A stretch of DNA of 64,000 nt from an uncultured Acetatifactor sp. (GTDB lineage: Bacteria > Bacillota > Clostridia > Lachnospirales > Lachnospiraceae): contig CAKRRD010000001.1 in assembly GCA_934394815.1 (NCBI GenBank), forward strand, positions 186,001-250,000. The letters are read 5' to 3'. The notes beneath the pieces were generated by a model. It had not been told where the DNA came from. It ran no database searches and was given only the letters and a program-made list of their open reading frames with translations. Made by a program: the position numbers and the translations under genes. Shown one piece after another: positions 34,567-43,372 of the stretch. Positions within the stretch are counted from its first letter, which is position 1, and each line of letters begins with the position of its first letter.

Positions 34567-35689
34567 ACTGATCATTGGTGCGGGTCTGTATGGATTGTAT
34601 GCGGCCCTGTACTGTGCAAAAAGAGGACAACAGGTAGAGGTACTGGAGATCGAACAGGCTCCCTTTACCAGAGCTACCTATATCAATCAGGCCAGAGTGC
34701 ATATGGGATATCATTACCCCAGATCTCTGTCCACCGCCATGAAATCGGCGGGCTATTTCAGGCGTTTTGTGGAGGATTATTCCTTCTGCATTCATACAAA
34801 ATTTCAGCAGATCTATGCGACTTCCAGCCATTTCTCCTGGACGGATGCGGCGGAATTCCGCAAATTCTGTCAGGATGCGGGAATCCCCTGCAAGTCCCTT
34901 CCGGTGGAAGAATATTTTCAGCCGGGACTGTGTGACGGTGCTTTCCTGACGGAGGAATATACGTATGATGCCCATATTTTACGGGACTATCTTCTGGAGG
35001 AGATCGCAAAATATCCGGCGATCAGGCTGCATTTCGGACGACAGATCACGGAAATCGTAAAACAGGCGGACAGTTATGAGGTCACGGCCCTTCACGAAGG
35101 TAAGCAGGAGGTCTACCGGGCGCCCTTTGTGCTGAATGCCACTTATGCTTCGGTGAACCAGATCCTGCGGAAGGTAAAAGGAGTGGAAACGCAGGATTTC
35201 GGACTCAAGTACGAGCTGTGCGAGATCATTCTCTGCAAGGCCAGTGACAGGATCCGGGATATCGGCTTTACCGTGATGGATGGCCCCTTTTTCTCCATTA
35301 TGCCTTTTGGCAGGACCGGGTACCATTCCCTGACATCGGTGACCTTTACTCCCCATAAGACCAGCTATGAGGCCACGCCGCAGTTTCCCTGTGTGGGAGA
35401 GGACGGCAATTTATGCCGGGGAGGTTTCCTGGGCAACTGCAATGACTGCCCCGGAAAGCCGGAGAGCGCCTGGGAATATATGTCCACACTGGCGCGGAAA
35501 TATATGCGGGACGAGTATGCGTTCAGCTATGAAAAGTCATTATTTTCCATGAAGCCCATTCTGAAGGCTTCGGAGATTGACGACTCGCGCCCCACGGTGA
35601 TCCGGGCATTGTCCACGGATCCTGCCTTTATCAGCGTATTGTCAGGTAAGATCAATACGGTATATGATCTGGATCCGTATCTGGAGTGA
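34559..35689 (+). CDS. FAD-dependent oxidoreductase (DAO-like) in glycan operon
   Basis: This 376-residue protein starts at ATG inside the end of the previous gene, behind AGGAGG. The N-terminal dinucleotide-binding site is LIIGAGLYGLYAALY (G7-x-G9-x-x-G12), followed by VEVLEIE, as in D-amino-acid-oxidase-like flavoproteins. The sequence RATYINQARVHMGYHYPRS after it is typical of members found in surface polysaccharide clusters. A Cys group (C286, C294, C297) late in the protein is unusual for the family. No membrane segment is visible, so it acts in the cytoplasm, presumably on a nucleotide sugar or a small glycan precursor. Substrate unknown. Confidence 0.78.
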   Translation: MDKLIIGAGLYGLYAALYCAKRGQQVEVLEIEQAPFTRATYINQARVHMGYHYPRSLSTAMKSAGYFRRFVEDYSFCIHTKFQQIYATSSHFSWTDAAEFRKFCQDAGIPCKSLPVEEYFQPGLCDGAFLTEEYTYDAHILRDYLLEEIAKYPAIRLHFGRQITEIVKQADSYEVTALHEGKQEVYRAPFVLNATYASVNQILRKVKGVETQDFGLKYELCEIILCKASDRIRDIGFTVMDGPFFSIMPFGRTGYHSLTSVTFTPHKTSYEATPQFPCVGEDGNLCRGGFLGNCNDCPGKPESAWEYMSTLARKYMRDEYAFSYEKSLFSMKPILKASEIDDSRPTVIRALSTDPAFISVLSGKINTVYDLDPYLE

Positions 35690-35727
35690 TCCGGAGAAAA
35701 GAAAAAGAAACAGAAAAGGAATTTGCC

Positions 35728-36687
35728 ATGGAGAAAGAAACCATACAGAATAAAGAAAAGAATTTTGTATCCTGTGTGTTATATTTGCATAATGACGGGA
35801 AAAATATCCGGGAGTTTTTGAAAACGGTCTGCGGAACCATGGAACAGAATTTTGAAAAATACGAAGTGGTCTGCGTCAACGACTGCTGCACGGATGATAC
35901 GATAGAACAGATCCATTGCTTTCTGGAAGAGAGCAGTGCACATCATGTAGTCAGCCTGATCAATTTAAGCTTTTATCAGGGAGTGGAAATGGCCATGAAT
36001 GCCGGACGGGATCTGGCTGTGGGAGATTTCCTGTTTGAATTCGATAAATGCCGGCTGGATTTTGCACCGGATCTGATCATGGAAGTATATCATAAGGCAT
36101 TGGAAGGCTATGATGTGGTGGCTGCGGCACCGAAACATGACGTGGCATTTACTTCGAGACTTTTCTATGCGGTCTATAATCTGGGAAGCCGTAATACTTA
36201 CAGGCTGCGTCAGGAGAGATTCCGCATTATTTCCCGGCGGGCCGTGAACCGTGTGAACCAGATGAATGCCTATATTCCCTACCGCAAGGCCATGTATATG
36301 AACTGCGGACTGCGGGCGGAGACAATCGTCTATAATAACAAAGAAATGGCCAGAGGAAGCTGGAACCGGGAAGAGAGAAGTACCCGAAGCAGCCTGGCGC
36401 TGGATACCCTGATCATATTTACGGATGTGCTGGAGAAGTTCTCCATGCTGATCAGCGGAATCCTGTTTACGGTCATGGTAATCATGTTCGGATGGATCGT
36501 GTATTCCATTTTCAGCACGGTACGTCCGGTGGAAGGCTGGATGAGTCTGATGACTTTGATCTCTTTTGGATTTTTCATGATGTCGGTATTGCTGACGCTG
36601 ATCTTCAAGTATCTGTCGGTGATTCTGAACATGAGCTTTAAAAGACAGCGTTATGTGGTAGAAGGAGTGGAAAAACTGACAAAATGA
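35728..36687 (+). CDS. GT2 family membrane glycosyltransferase with atypical DxD region
   Basis: This 319-residue protein: I prefer ATG 35728, behind AAAAGGAATTTGCC, to a GTG at 35686 that overlaps the previous stop and has no ribosome site. The N-terminal GT2 core is recognisable: FVSCVLYLHNDGKNIREF, VVCVNDCCTDDTIEQI and LSFYQGVEMAMNAGRDLA. Where related enzymes have an Asp-x-Asp metal site, this protein has LFEFDKCRLDF, so the motif is degenerate. Two transmembrane segments (about 235-305) follow, as in GtrB/ArnC enzymes. It overlaps the next GT2 by four bases (ATGA), which suggests the two work together, perhaps with one regulatory or structural partner. Confidence 0.8.
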   Translation: MEKETIQNKEKNFVSCVLYLHNDGKNIREFLKTVCGTMEQNFEKYEVVCVNDCCTDDTIEQIHCFLEESSAHHVVSLINLSFYQGVEMAMNAGRDLAVGDFLFEFDKCRLDFAPDLIMEVYHKALEGYDVVAAAPKHDVAFTSRLFYAVYNLGSRNTYRLRQERFRIISRRAVNRVNQMNAYIPYRKAMYMNCGLRAETIVYNNKEMARGSWNREERSTRSSLALDTLIIFTDVLEKFSMLISGILFTVMVIMFGWIVYSIFSTVRPVEGWMSLMTLISFGFFMMSVLLTLIFKYLSVILNMSFKRQRYVVEGVEKLTK

Positions 36688-37409
36688 TGTTTACGATAAT
36701 TTTTCCCGTATTAAATGAACGGTTACGACTGGAAAGCGGTGTGACCCGGACGGTGGAGTATCTGCGTAAGATCGATTTTGAAGACTATGAGATCATTATT
36801 GTGGATAACGGTTCGGAAGACGAGACCCCGCAGATCGCAGAGATGCTTTGCCAAAAAAACCATAAGGTAAGATACGAAAGAATCAATGTCCGGGGGGTCG
36901 GCGCGGCCTTCCGCAGAGGTGTGGAAGTAAGCCACGGTGATGTGGTGGGATATATGGATATCGATCTGTCCACCAATATTAAGCATCTGGGAGAGGCAAT
37001 CCACCTCTTCGAAACACAGCCCCGGATCGAATATATCAACGGCAGCCGGTTCGCCAGAGAGTCCGACACGAAGGGAAGAAAATGGTATCGCAGGATCACA
37101 TCCCAGGGACTTCTGATCCTGTTGAAACTGTTCCTGCGGATGCAATCCACGGATGCCATCTGCGGATTTACGTTTGTCCGCAGGCAGACAGCCCTGTCTC
37201 TGATCGAAGGCTGCAGTCAGGACAACGGCTGGTTCTATATGATCGAGTTCCTGCTGCGGGCGGAAAAACGGGGCGTGATGATCCTGGATTATCCGGTGGA
37301 ATGGCAGGAAGATTACAATACTACCGTTAAGGTATTCAAGACGATCTGCAATTATCTGGTACAGATCGCCAGATTGTTTCATGAGTTCTATATCAAAAAG
37401 CACATATAA
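36684..37409 (+). CDS. GT2 family glycosyltransferase
   Basis: This 241-residue protein overlaps the previous stop by ATGA. It has a compact family 2 domain: FTIIFPVLNERLRLESGV, the acidic IVDNGSEDETPQIA, the metal site GYMDIDLSTNIKHL and AICGFTFVRRQ. There are no transmembrane segments, so it is cytoplasmic or peripheral. It resembles dolichyl-phosphate-sugar synthases that lack the membrane anchor. Tight coupling to the preceding GT2 with a degenerate DxD suggests a catalytic and membrane-partner pair, although this is inference. A 96-base gap separates it from the aminotransferase gene. Confidence 0.83.
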   Translation: MMFTIIFPVLNERLRLESGVTRTVEYLRKIDFEDYEIIIVDNGSEDETPQIAEMLCQKNHKVRYERINVRGVGAAFRRGVEVSHGDVVGYMDIDLSTNIKHLGEAIHLFETQPRIEYINGSRFARESDTKGRKWYRRITSQGLLILLKLFLRMQSTDAICGFTFVRRQTALSLIEGCSQDNGWFYMIEFLLRAEKRGVMILDYPVEWQEDYNTTVKVFKTICNYLVQIARLFHEFYIKKHI

Positions 37410-37505
37410 GACAGGATAGCCCCGGAGTGACGGAAAGTGCGATGAAGCGGGCCGGCAAAGGCACGGGCACAAACGACCGGGGACGGAAGAAAGAAGGACA
37501 ATACC

Positions 37506-38612
37506 ATGGCACATATTAAGAGAATCGATCTGACAAGAGATGTGGCCGCGCATGCGGATGCCTACAGAGAGGCCATCGAAAAGGTATGTAAAGAGACTGC
37601 ATTTTCCGGCGGAAAATACGCAGATACTTTTGACAAAGAGTTTGCAGCCTATGTGGGAAGCAAATATGCCAGCGGCGTCAATAACGGAACCTCGGCATTA
37701 CATCTGGCCATGCTGGCACTGGGGGTAGGCCCGGGGGATGAAGTGATCGTTCCTGCCAATACTTATATTGCGACGGCCTGGGGCGTCAGTTACACGGGAG
37801 CTACGCCGGTATTCGCAGACTGTACTCCGGATACCTGGGAGATTGATCCGTCCGTACTGGAGGCAAAGATCACGGAACGGACGAAGGGAATCATCGGTGT
37901 ACATCTCTACGGACAGCCTTTTGATTATGCGGGGGTGCGTAAGATCGCAGACCGCCACGGCCTGTTTGTGGTGGAGGATTGCGCTCAGGGGCACGGCGCG
38001 CAGTTCGAGGGCCGTAATGTGGGAACGCTGGGAGATCTGGCCTGCTTCAGCTTTTATCCGGGCAAGAACCTCTATGCGTTCGGCGAAGGCGGCAGCGTGA
38101 CCTGCGAGGATGAAAAATACTATAAACATATCGACCGCCTGAAGAATCAGGGCTGTGATGTGCGTTATTATCATGATGAGATCGGTTATAATTATCGACT
38201 GGAAGGCCTGCAGGGGGCGGTGTTGAGCGTCAGCCTGAAATATCTGCCGGAATGGACGAAGAGACGTCAGGAGATCGGACACCGTTATCTGCGGGAGATC
38301 ACCAATCCCCTGATCACCATGCAGAAGCATCCGGAGAATACCACCCCGGTATTCCATCTGTTTGTCATCACCGTTCCGGATCATGAGGATTTTATCCGGT
38401 ATATGGCAGAGAATGATGTGGAGTGCAACATGCATTATCCGGTACCCTGCCATTTGCAGAAAGCCTATGCGGATCTGGGATATCAGCCGGGAGACTGCCC
38501 CAATGCGGAATATCTGGCGGCACATTGCGTGACACTGCCCCTGTTCCCCGAGATGCGGGAAGAGGAGATCGCACGGGTCATCGACCTGTGCAATGCATAT
38601 AAGCAGGCATAA
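37506..38612 (+). CDS. DegT-family nucleotide-sugar aminotransferase (FdtB/3-aminotransferase-like)
   Basis: This 368-residue protein starts at ATG behind GGAAGAAAGGACAATACC. It is a DegT/DnrJ/EryC1 PLP enzyme: NNGTSALHLAMLALGVGPGD, VPANTYIATAWGVSYTGATP, VVEDCAQGHGAQFEGRNVG and the Schiff-base K187 in FSFYPGKNLYAFGEGG. The ANTYIATAW...GATPVF pattern resembles 3-aminotransferases such as FdtB/TylB rather than PseC or WecE. Such enzymes aminate 3-keto-6-deoxy nucleotide sugars. No 3,4-ketoisomerase is encoded in the window. The next gene is a GNAT that would acetylate the amine. The exact sugar is not assignable. Confidence 0.85.
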   Translation: MAHIKRIDLTRDVAAHADAYREAIEKVCKETAFSGGKYADTFDKEFAAYVGSKYASGVNNGTSALHLAMLALGVGPGDEVIVPANTYIATAWGVSYTGATPVFADCTPDTWEIDPSVLEAKITERTKGIIGVHLYGQPFDYAGVRKIADRHGLFVVEDCAQGHGAQFEGRNVGTLGDLACFSFYPGKNLYAFGEGGSVTCEDEKYYKHIDRLKNQGCDVRYYHDEIGYNYRLEGLQGAVLSVSLKYLPEWTKRRQEIGHRYLREITNPLITMQKHPENTTPVFHLFVITVPDHEDFIRYMAENDVECNMHYPVPCHLQKAYADLGYQPGDCPNAEYLAAHCVTLPLFPEMREEEIARVIDLCNAYKQA

Positions 38613-38631
38613 GTAACAAGGAGTGGACAGC

Positions 38632-39222
38632 ATGCAGGCAGAGACAGAAAAAAGGATATCGCCGGAGGAAATCCCACAGCGCTTCCGGGAGGAAAAAGCC
38701 GGGATTTATTTACGGCTTATGACTTATGACGATACCGACCGGATCGTGGCATGGCGCAACAGCGATGCCGTGCGGAAAAATTTTATCTATCAGGCACTGT
38801 TTACCAGGCAGTCCCATGAGAACTGGATCCGGACCCATGTGGAGACCGGGGATGTGGTGCAGATGATCATCTGCAATCTGATGGATGATAAGCCCCTGGG
38901 ATCAGTCTATATCCGGGATATTGACAGGCACCATAATAAGGCGGAATACGGTATTTTCATCGGGGAGGCAGAGGCCAGAGGCAGAGGTGTCGGCACGGCA
39001 GCGGCGAAACTGATGCTTCGTTACTGTTTCGAAGAAGAACAGCTGCACAGAGTGTATCTGCGGGCATTGTCAGACAATGGGCAGGCCATCCGCAGTTATG
39101 AAAAAGCGGGATTTTGCAGAGAGGGACTGTTAATAGACGATGTATGTATCGACGGAAGGTACCGGGACATTGTCTGGATGGCGGCTGTAAACTCCGCAGA
39201 TGATCAGAAAAACGAGGAATAG
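38632..39222 (+). CDS. GNAT N-acetyltransferase, probably for an amino sugar
   Basis: This 196-residue protein: ATG 38632 sits eight bases after AAGGAG; a GTG at 38623 overlaps that site and is rejected. RimJ/RimL-type GNAT features are present: YLRLMTYDDTDRIVAWRNSD, the acetyl-CoA motif GEAEARGRGVGTAAAKLML and IRSYEKAGFCREGLL. It is 19 bases after the aminotransferase gene, a classic pairing in which the new amine of a nucleotide sugar is N-acetylated. It then gives way to a GT2 after nine bases. A protein-acetylating role is possible but less likely in this context. Confidence 0.83.
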   Translation: MQAETEKRISPEEIPQRFREEKAGIYLRLMTYDDTDRIVAWRNSDAVRKNFIYQALFTRQSHENWIRTHVETGDVVQMIICNLMDDKPLGSVYIRDIDRHHNKAEYGIFIGEAEARGRGVGTAAAKLMLRYCFEEEQLHRVYLRALSDNGQAIRSYEKAGFCREGLLIDDVCIDGRYRDIVWMAAVNSADDQKNEE

Positions 39223-39231
39223 AACAAGAAT

Positions 39232-40188
39232 ATGAAAAAAGTAAGTTTTGTAATCCCCTGCTACCGCTCTGAGCATACGCTGCCCCATGTGGTGGCGGAG
39301 ATCCGGGAGAAAATGCGGGAACTCACGGCACAGTATGAATATGATATTTTTCTGGTAAATGACTGTTCTCCGGACAATACCATGGGGATCATCCGGGAAC
39401 TGTGCGACAGGTATGACAATATCAGGGGAATCGGTTTCGCCAGAAATTTCGGACAGCATGCGGCGCTGATGGCGGGCCTGCGCCATTCCGACGGCGACTA
39501 TGTGGTATGTCTGGATGATGACGGGCAGACACCGGCCAACGAAGTGGACAAGCTGCTTACAAAGCTGGAGGAAGGCTTCGATGCCGTGTATGCCAGCTAT
39601 GCCCACAAACAGCATTCTGCATTCCGCAATCTGGGAAGCAAGGTCAACGAGCTGATGACCCGCATGATGCTGGATAAACCGGCAGACCTGTATATTTCCA
39701 GCTACTTTGCGGTGAAGAGATTCGTGGTGGAGGATATGATCCGCTATGAGAATTCCTATCCTTACGTCATCGGACTGGTACTGCGGGCCACCAAGAATAT
39801 CACCAATGTGCCTGTAAACCACAGAGAGCGGGAGGAGGGTAATTCCGGCTATACATTGAAGAAGCTGTTGGGCTTATGGTTCAACGGCTTTACGGCATTT
39901 TCCGTAAAACCCTTACGGATCGCCACAACGCTTGGCGTGGGCTGTGCGGGAATGGGATTCCTCTACGGGATCTACACGATCATCAAGCGTCTGGTGAATC
40001 CCAATGTACCTATGGGCTTCAGTGCCCTGATGGCGGCAGTGGTATTTTTCGGAGGTATGATCATGATCATGCTGGGCCTGATCGGAGAGTATGTGGGCCG
40101 TATCTATATCAGTATGAACAATTCTCCTCAGTATGTGATCCGGGAAAAGATCCATCTGGGGGAGGACAACAGCAAAACAGAAGGGTAA
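39232..40188 (+). CDS. ArnC/GtrB-like GT2 with two transmembrane segments
   Basis: This 318-residue protein starts at ATGAAAAAAG. It has KVSFVIPCYRSEHTLPHVV, VNDCSPDNTMGIIREL, the Asp-rich metal site VVCLDDDGQTPANEVDKL and two C-terminal hydrophobic segments (about 232-290). It ends with IGEYVGRIYISMNNSPQYVI, the usual tail of ArnC/GtrB enzymes. These load a sugar from a nucleotide donor onto undecaprenyl phosphate at the inner face. It stands at the head of five GT-C genes (40200-48412) and is a likely donor maker for one or more of them. It follows the aminotransferase and acetyltransferase pair, so the sugar may be an acetylated amino-deoxyhexose. Confidence 0.88.
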   Translation: MKKVSFVIPCYRSEHTLPHVVAEIREKMRELTAQYEYDIFLVNDCSPDNTMGIIRELCDRYDNIRGIGFARNFGQHAALMAGLRHSDGDYVVCLDDDGQTPANEVDKLLTKLEEGFDAVYASYAHKQHSAFRNLGSKVNELMTRMMLDKPADLYISSYFAVKRFVVEDMIRYENSYPYVIGLVLRATKNITNVPVNHREREEGNSGYTLKKLLGLWFNGFTAFSVKPLRIATTLGVGCAGMGFLYGIYTIIKRLVNPNVPMGFSALMAAVVFFGGMIMIMLGLIGEYVGRIYISMNNSPQYVIREKIHLGEDNSKTEG

Positions 40189-40199
40189 TAAGAAAGCAC

Positions 40200-41831
40200 A
40201 TGAAGAAAGAACGCTTTGTGGATTGGTGGAAACAGGACAAACGTTATATAACCATGCTGAAGGCAGTACTGATGGCACTGCTTCCCGTGGTCTGCTGTCT
40301 GGTGCGGACGGCGGCGGAAGGCAGAAGCATCGGCCAGGTATATCTTCCGTCTTCGGAATGGAATGACGAGTTATTCTATTTCAAGCAGGTGGAAGGAATC
40401 GTGAACTATGGTTTTCCCCAGGGGTATTTCGGCTTTAATGAAAGCCATGCCCTGCAGCTGTCCTTTGCGGCGTGGAGCCCGGTACTGGTATTTCCCTGGA
40501 TCCTGTGGGGACTGCTCTTTGGATGGAATCTGATGTCTCCTGTGATCTGCAATATCGTTCTGTTGACGATCACCATGTTTGTGTTTGTATGGCTGGTAAA
40601 GCCCACCTGGAAGCAGCTGGGAGTGCTGACGGTACTGTTCAGCCTGTATTCCCTGTTTGTCCGGTATATGCTGTCGGGCATGCCGGAAGTGATCTGTTTC
40701 AGCCTGCTGATCCTGTTCTATGGTCTGGCCATGAGCTACTTGAAAAAAGAGAGCAGGGGCAGGCTGATCGCCATGTTTGTGATCTCGGTGCTGCTGACAC
40801 TGATGCGCCCGTACATGTTGTTATTCCTGGCACTGGCCTGCTATTTCTGGATACGCAGAGGCAAAAAGGCCGGTTGGATCGGGTCGGTGCTTGTGGTGGC
40901 CGCGACGGGAATCGTATATGCACTGATCAAACATTTTCTGGGGGCGGAATATTTTACACCGCTGTTTTACACGGACTGGATCACCACCTTTTTCACGGAC
41001 GGAATCGGTGCGGGCTTTCGGAATTTCTTTGGAACGCTTCACTGGAAGGGCATGGAATTCTACAGACATTGTATCGAGGGAGTGCGGAACGGGCTGGCTT
41101 CCGGAGCCTTCTTTGACGGTTATCTGGTAGTCCTTCTGATCCTGCTGGTGCAGAGCTTTCTGGATTTCAGAAAGCTGCGCAGAGCAAAGCGTGCAGAGAG
41201 GACCGTCATGGAACCGGAGGATAAGAACGTCCGGGAATTACAGAATCAGCTGACCATCGAAGTGCATTTTGCGCTGAGCCTCATTGCCATGCTGTTTGCA
41301 CATCTGCTCATGTACAAAATGGTGGAGGGCAGCAAGCATTTCCTGACCTTTATTGCGGCGGGAATATTCATTGTAAGCATGCTGGAGACGAAATACTACA
41401 AGAAAGCGGTGCTTCTGGGAGCAGCTTTCCTGTATCTGTACAGCTATAAAGCAGTGGAACCCTATGACTATCAGATTCCCTATGTGACAGAGGAACGGCA
41501 GGCGCAGGTGGAGTACTGGCAGCAGATCTTCTCGGAGAATCTGGTGCTGGATACGGAACAGGTTCCGAATTACGGGAATGTGGTGATCTGGACTTTTGGC
41601 GATGTTACCCCGGATGGTAACCGGAATCTGCAATGGCAGCTGCTGTACAGTGTACCGAAGGGATTCGGTATCAGTTGCTGCGAACGGGAATATATCACCG
41701 GACATCTGGCGGAACTTCAGAGCCGTTATCTGGCAACGGTAAGCGGCGGAACCATTGACGAACTGTGCCGGACGGAAGGTTATGAAGAAATCGGCCGGGA
41801 TGTGGACATGGTTCTGTACCGGAGATATTAA
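40200..41831 (+). CDS. Polytopic membrane protein, probable GT-C glycosyltransferase
   Basis: This 543-residue protein: I chose ATG 40200 because the open frame extends into the previous gene and MKKERFVDWWK begins a natural cytoplasmic N-terminus before the first membrane helix. About eleven hydrophobic segments are present. The first outside loop, YLPSSEWNDELFYFKQVEG, carries the acidic N-D-E site. LSFAAWSPVLVFPWILWG and VRYMLSGMPEVICFS are typical of the lachnospiral GT-C group. The C-terminal 130 residues are soluble. No further motif fixes the substrate. It is 11 bases after the ArnC-like gene. Confidence 0.74.
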   Translation: MKKERFVDWWKQDKRYITMLKAVLMALLPVVCCLVRTAAEGRSIGQVYLPSSEWNDELFYFKQVEGIVNYGFPQGYFGFNESHALQLSFAAWSPVLVFPWILWGLLFGWNLMSPVICNIVLLTITMFVFVWLVKPTWKQLGVLTVLFSLYSLFVRYMLSGMPEVICFSLLILFYGLAMSYLKKESRGRLIAMFVISVLLTLMRPYMLLFLALACYFWIRRGKKAGWIGSVLVVAATGIVYALIKHFLGAEYFTPLFYTDWITTFFTDGIGAGFRNFFGTLHWKGMEFYRHCIEGVRNGLASGAFFDGYLVVLLILLVQSFLDFRKLRRAKRAERTVMEPEDKNVRELQNQLTIEVHFALSLIAMLFAHLLMYKMVEGSKHFLTFIAAGIFIVSMLETKYYKKAVLLGAAFLYLYSYKAVEPYDYQIPYVTEERQAQVEYWQQIFSENLVLDTEQVPNYGNVVIWTFGDVTPDGNRNLQWQLLYSVPKGFGISCCEREYITGHLAELQSRYLATVSGGTIDELCRTEGYEEIGRDVDMVLYRRY

Positions 41832-41862
41832 AATAACAGGAGCGGAAGGAAACAGGGACAGA

Positions 41863-43356
41863 ATGGAGACGCAGAGCGGGAAACAGAACAATTTCATACA
41901 GAAAAATGTGTGGACCGTATTGTGGAACGGACTGCCCATAGCGGCACTGGTGATCTGGGGAGCCTTCTGCATTACCAACAGCCTCTGGTATGACGAGGCG
42001 TATTCGGCGTCCATGGTCTCCCTGCCCTGGAAGCGCCTGATCTACATTACGGCTACGGACGACCATTCGCCGTTTTACTATGTACTTTTAAAGCTGTTCT
42101 ATCATCTGTGCGGCGGAGGCAACCATTTCTGGGCATTGAAACTGATGTCCGTGCTTTTTATGCTGGGCTATATGCTTCTGGGAAAATATTATGTGGAAAA
42201 GCTGTTTGACCGGAAAATCTCAGTGTATTTTATGGCATTTTCCCTGTTGATGCCGATCTTCAGTGTACAGGCGGGCAACGTCAGAATGTATGCGGTAGCC
42301 CTGTTTTTCCTGACTCTGACAGGTCTGTCCGCTTATGATATTTTCAGGGAACCGACCCGCAGAAAATGGATCGTATTCTGTGTGGCCAGCATCGGAACGG
42401 TGTATTGCCATACTTTTGCCCTGATCCAGACATTTTTGTTTTATCTGTTGTTCCTGGCAGTGATCCTGATCTGCCACAGAAAGGAATTGATCAAAGGATA
42501 TTTTATCTCCGGATTTACGGTGGCACTGGTATTTTCTCCCTGGCTGGCAGTGACGATTAGACAGTTTGTTCTGCGGATGCGCTATGATGACGGGTCTACG
42601 TCGGAACTGGCCACCCTGTATTCCGTCATGGATTATTGCAAGGAATGGTTTTCCGCGGTGGAGACACCCATCGGGATCGTAGTGCTGTCAGGACTGGCGT
42701 TGTGCCTGGTGCTCAGCTTCGCAGCGGTAGACTGGGTGCGGACTCACAAAAATGCGGCACCGGCCATCGGTGCAGGCACCTTTGCCCTGACGGGGATTGT
42801 GGGTGGTGTGATCTCTGCCACAGTCAATAACTGTTTTATGGGACGCTATGCTTTTCCGGGAATGGGATTTGTCATGCTCTGGTATGCCGTGGGTTTCGCA
42901 CAGATCACGGAGACCGTGAAGGAAAAGAACCGAAAATGGTGGATCGGAGGGATCCTCGGAACTGCCGGTTTGTGCTTCCTGTTGCAATATACTTCCGAGA
43001 TCCGGCTGGAATACGGTGATGGATTGCAGATCTACGAGGAATTCGTGGAAGAACAGGTGACGGACAATGATGCCTTCATCGGACCCTATACCCATACTAT
43101 TTTTTTGAATGTATATCATCCGGAGTTGCATTATTATACGATTGCCTATAAATTATACAGTCTTCCCTTTGTCAATACAGAGGCTCTTACGGATTACAGT
43201 CAGCTGGATTCCTACGACAATCTGTGGTATATCTGCTTCCAGGGAGGCTATCCCAATGAAGTGGAAGATGCTTATGACTATGAGGAAGTACTGGAATTCC
43301 ACTATATGTACTATGATTTTGTAATCTACCGCCTAGAGAAAAAGATAGCAGAATAA
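41863..43356 (+). CDS. GT39/ArnT-like membrane glycosyltransferase
   Basis: This 497-residue protein starts at ATG 41863 after AAGGAAACAGGGACAG; the frame opens earlier within the preceding gene. The first outside loop has the classical NSLWYDEAYSASMVSLPW and then TATDDHSPFYYVLLKLFYHL. These are hallmark PMT_2 motifs with D-E as the catalytic acidic pair. The stretch MPIFSVQAGNVRMYAVAL corresponds to the conserved arginine helix of the family. About ten hydrophobic segments and a soluble tail of about 100 residues follow. It likely moves a sugar from a polyprenyl phosphate to an extracytoplasmic acceptor. Confidence 0.85.
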   Translation: METQSGKQNNFIQKNVWTVLWNGLPIAALVIWGAFCITNSLWYDEAYSASMVSLPWKRLIYITATDDHSPFYYVLLKLFYHLCGGGNHFWALKLMSVLFMLGYMLLGKYYVEKLFDRKISVYFMAFSLLMPIFSVQAGNVRMYAVALFFLTLTGLSAYDIFREPTRRKWIVFCVASIGTVYCHTFALIQTFLFYLLFLAVILICHRKELIKGYFISGFTVALVFSPWLAVTIRQFVLRMRYDDGSTSELATLYSVMDYCKEWFSAVETPIGIVVLSGLALCLVLSFAAVDWVRTHKNAAPAIGAGTFALTGIVGGVISATVNNCFMGRYAFPGMGFVMLWYAVGFAQITETVKEKNRKWWIGGILGTAGLCFLLQYTSEIRLEYGDGLQIYEEFVEEQVTDNDAFIGPYTHTIFLNVYHPELHYYTIAYKLYSLPFVNTEALTDYSQLDSYDNLWYICFQGGYPNEVEDAYDYEEVLEFHYMYYDFVIYRLEKKIAE

Positions 43357-43372
43357 GAGGTTTTGGAACGGA

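Noticed and set aside
37698..38633. 311-residue minus-strand open frame
   Set aside because: Antisense to the clear DegT-family aminotransferase; codon pattern fits only the plus strand.
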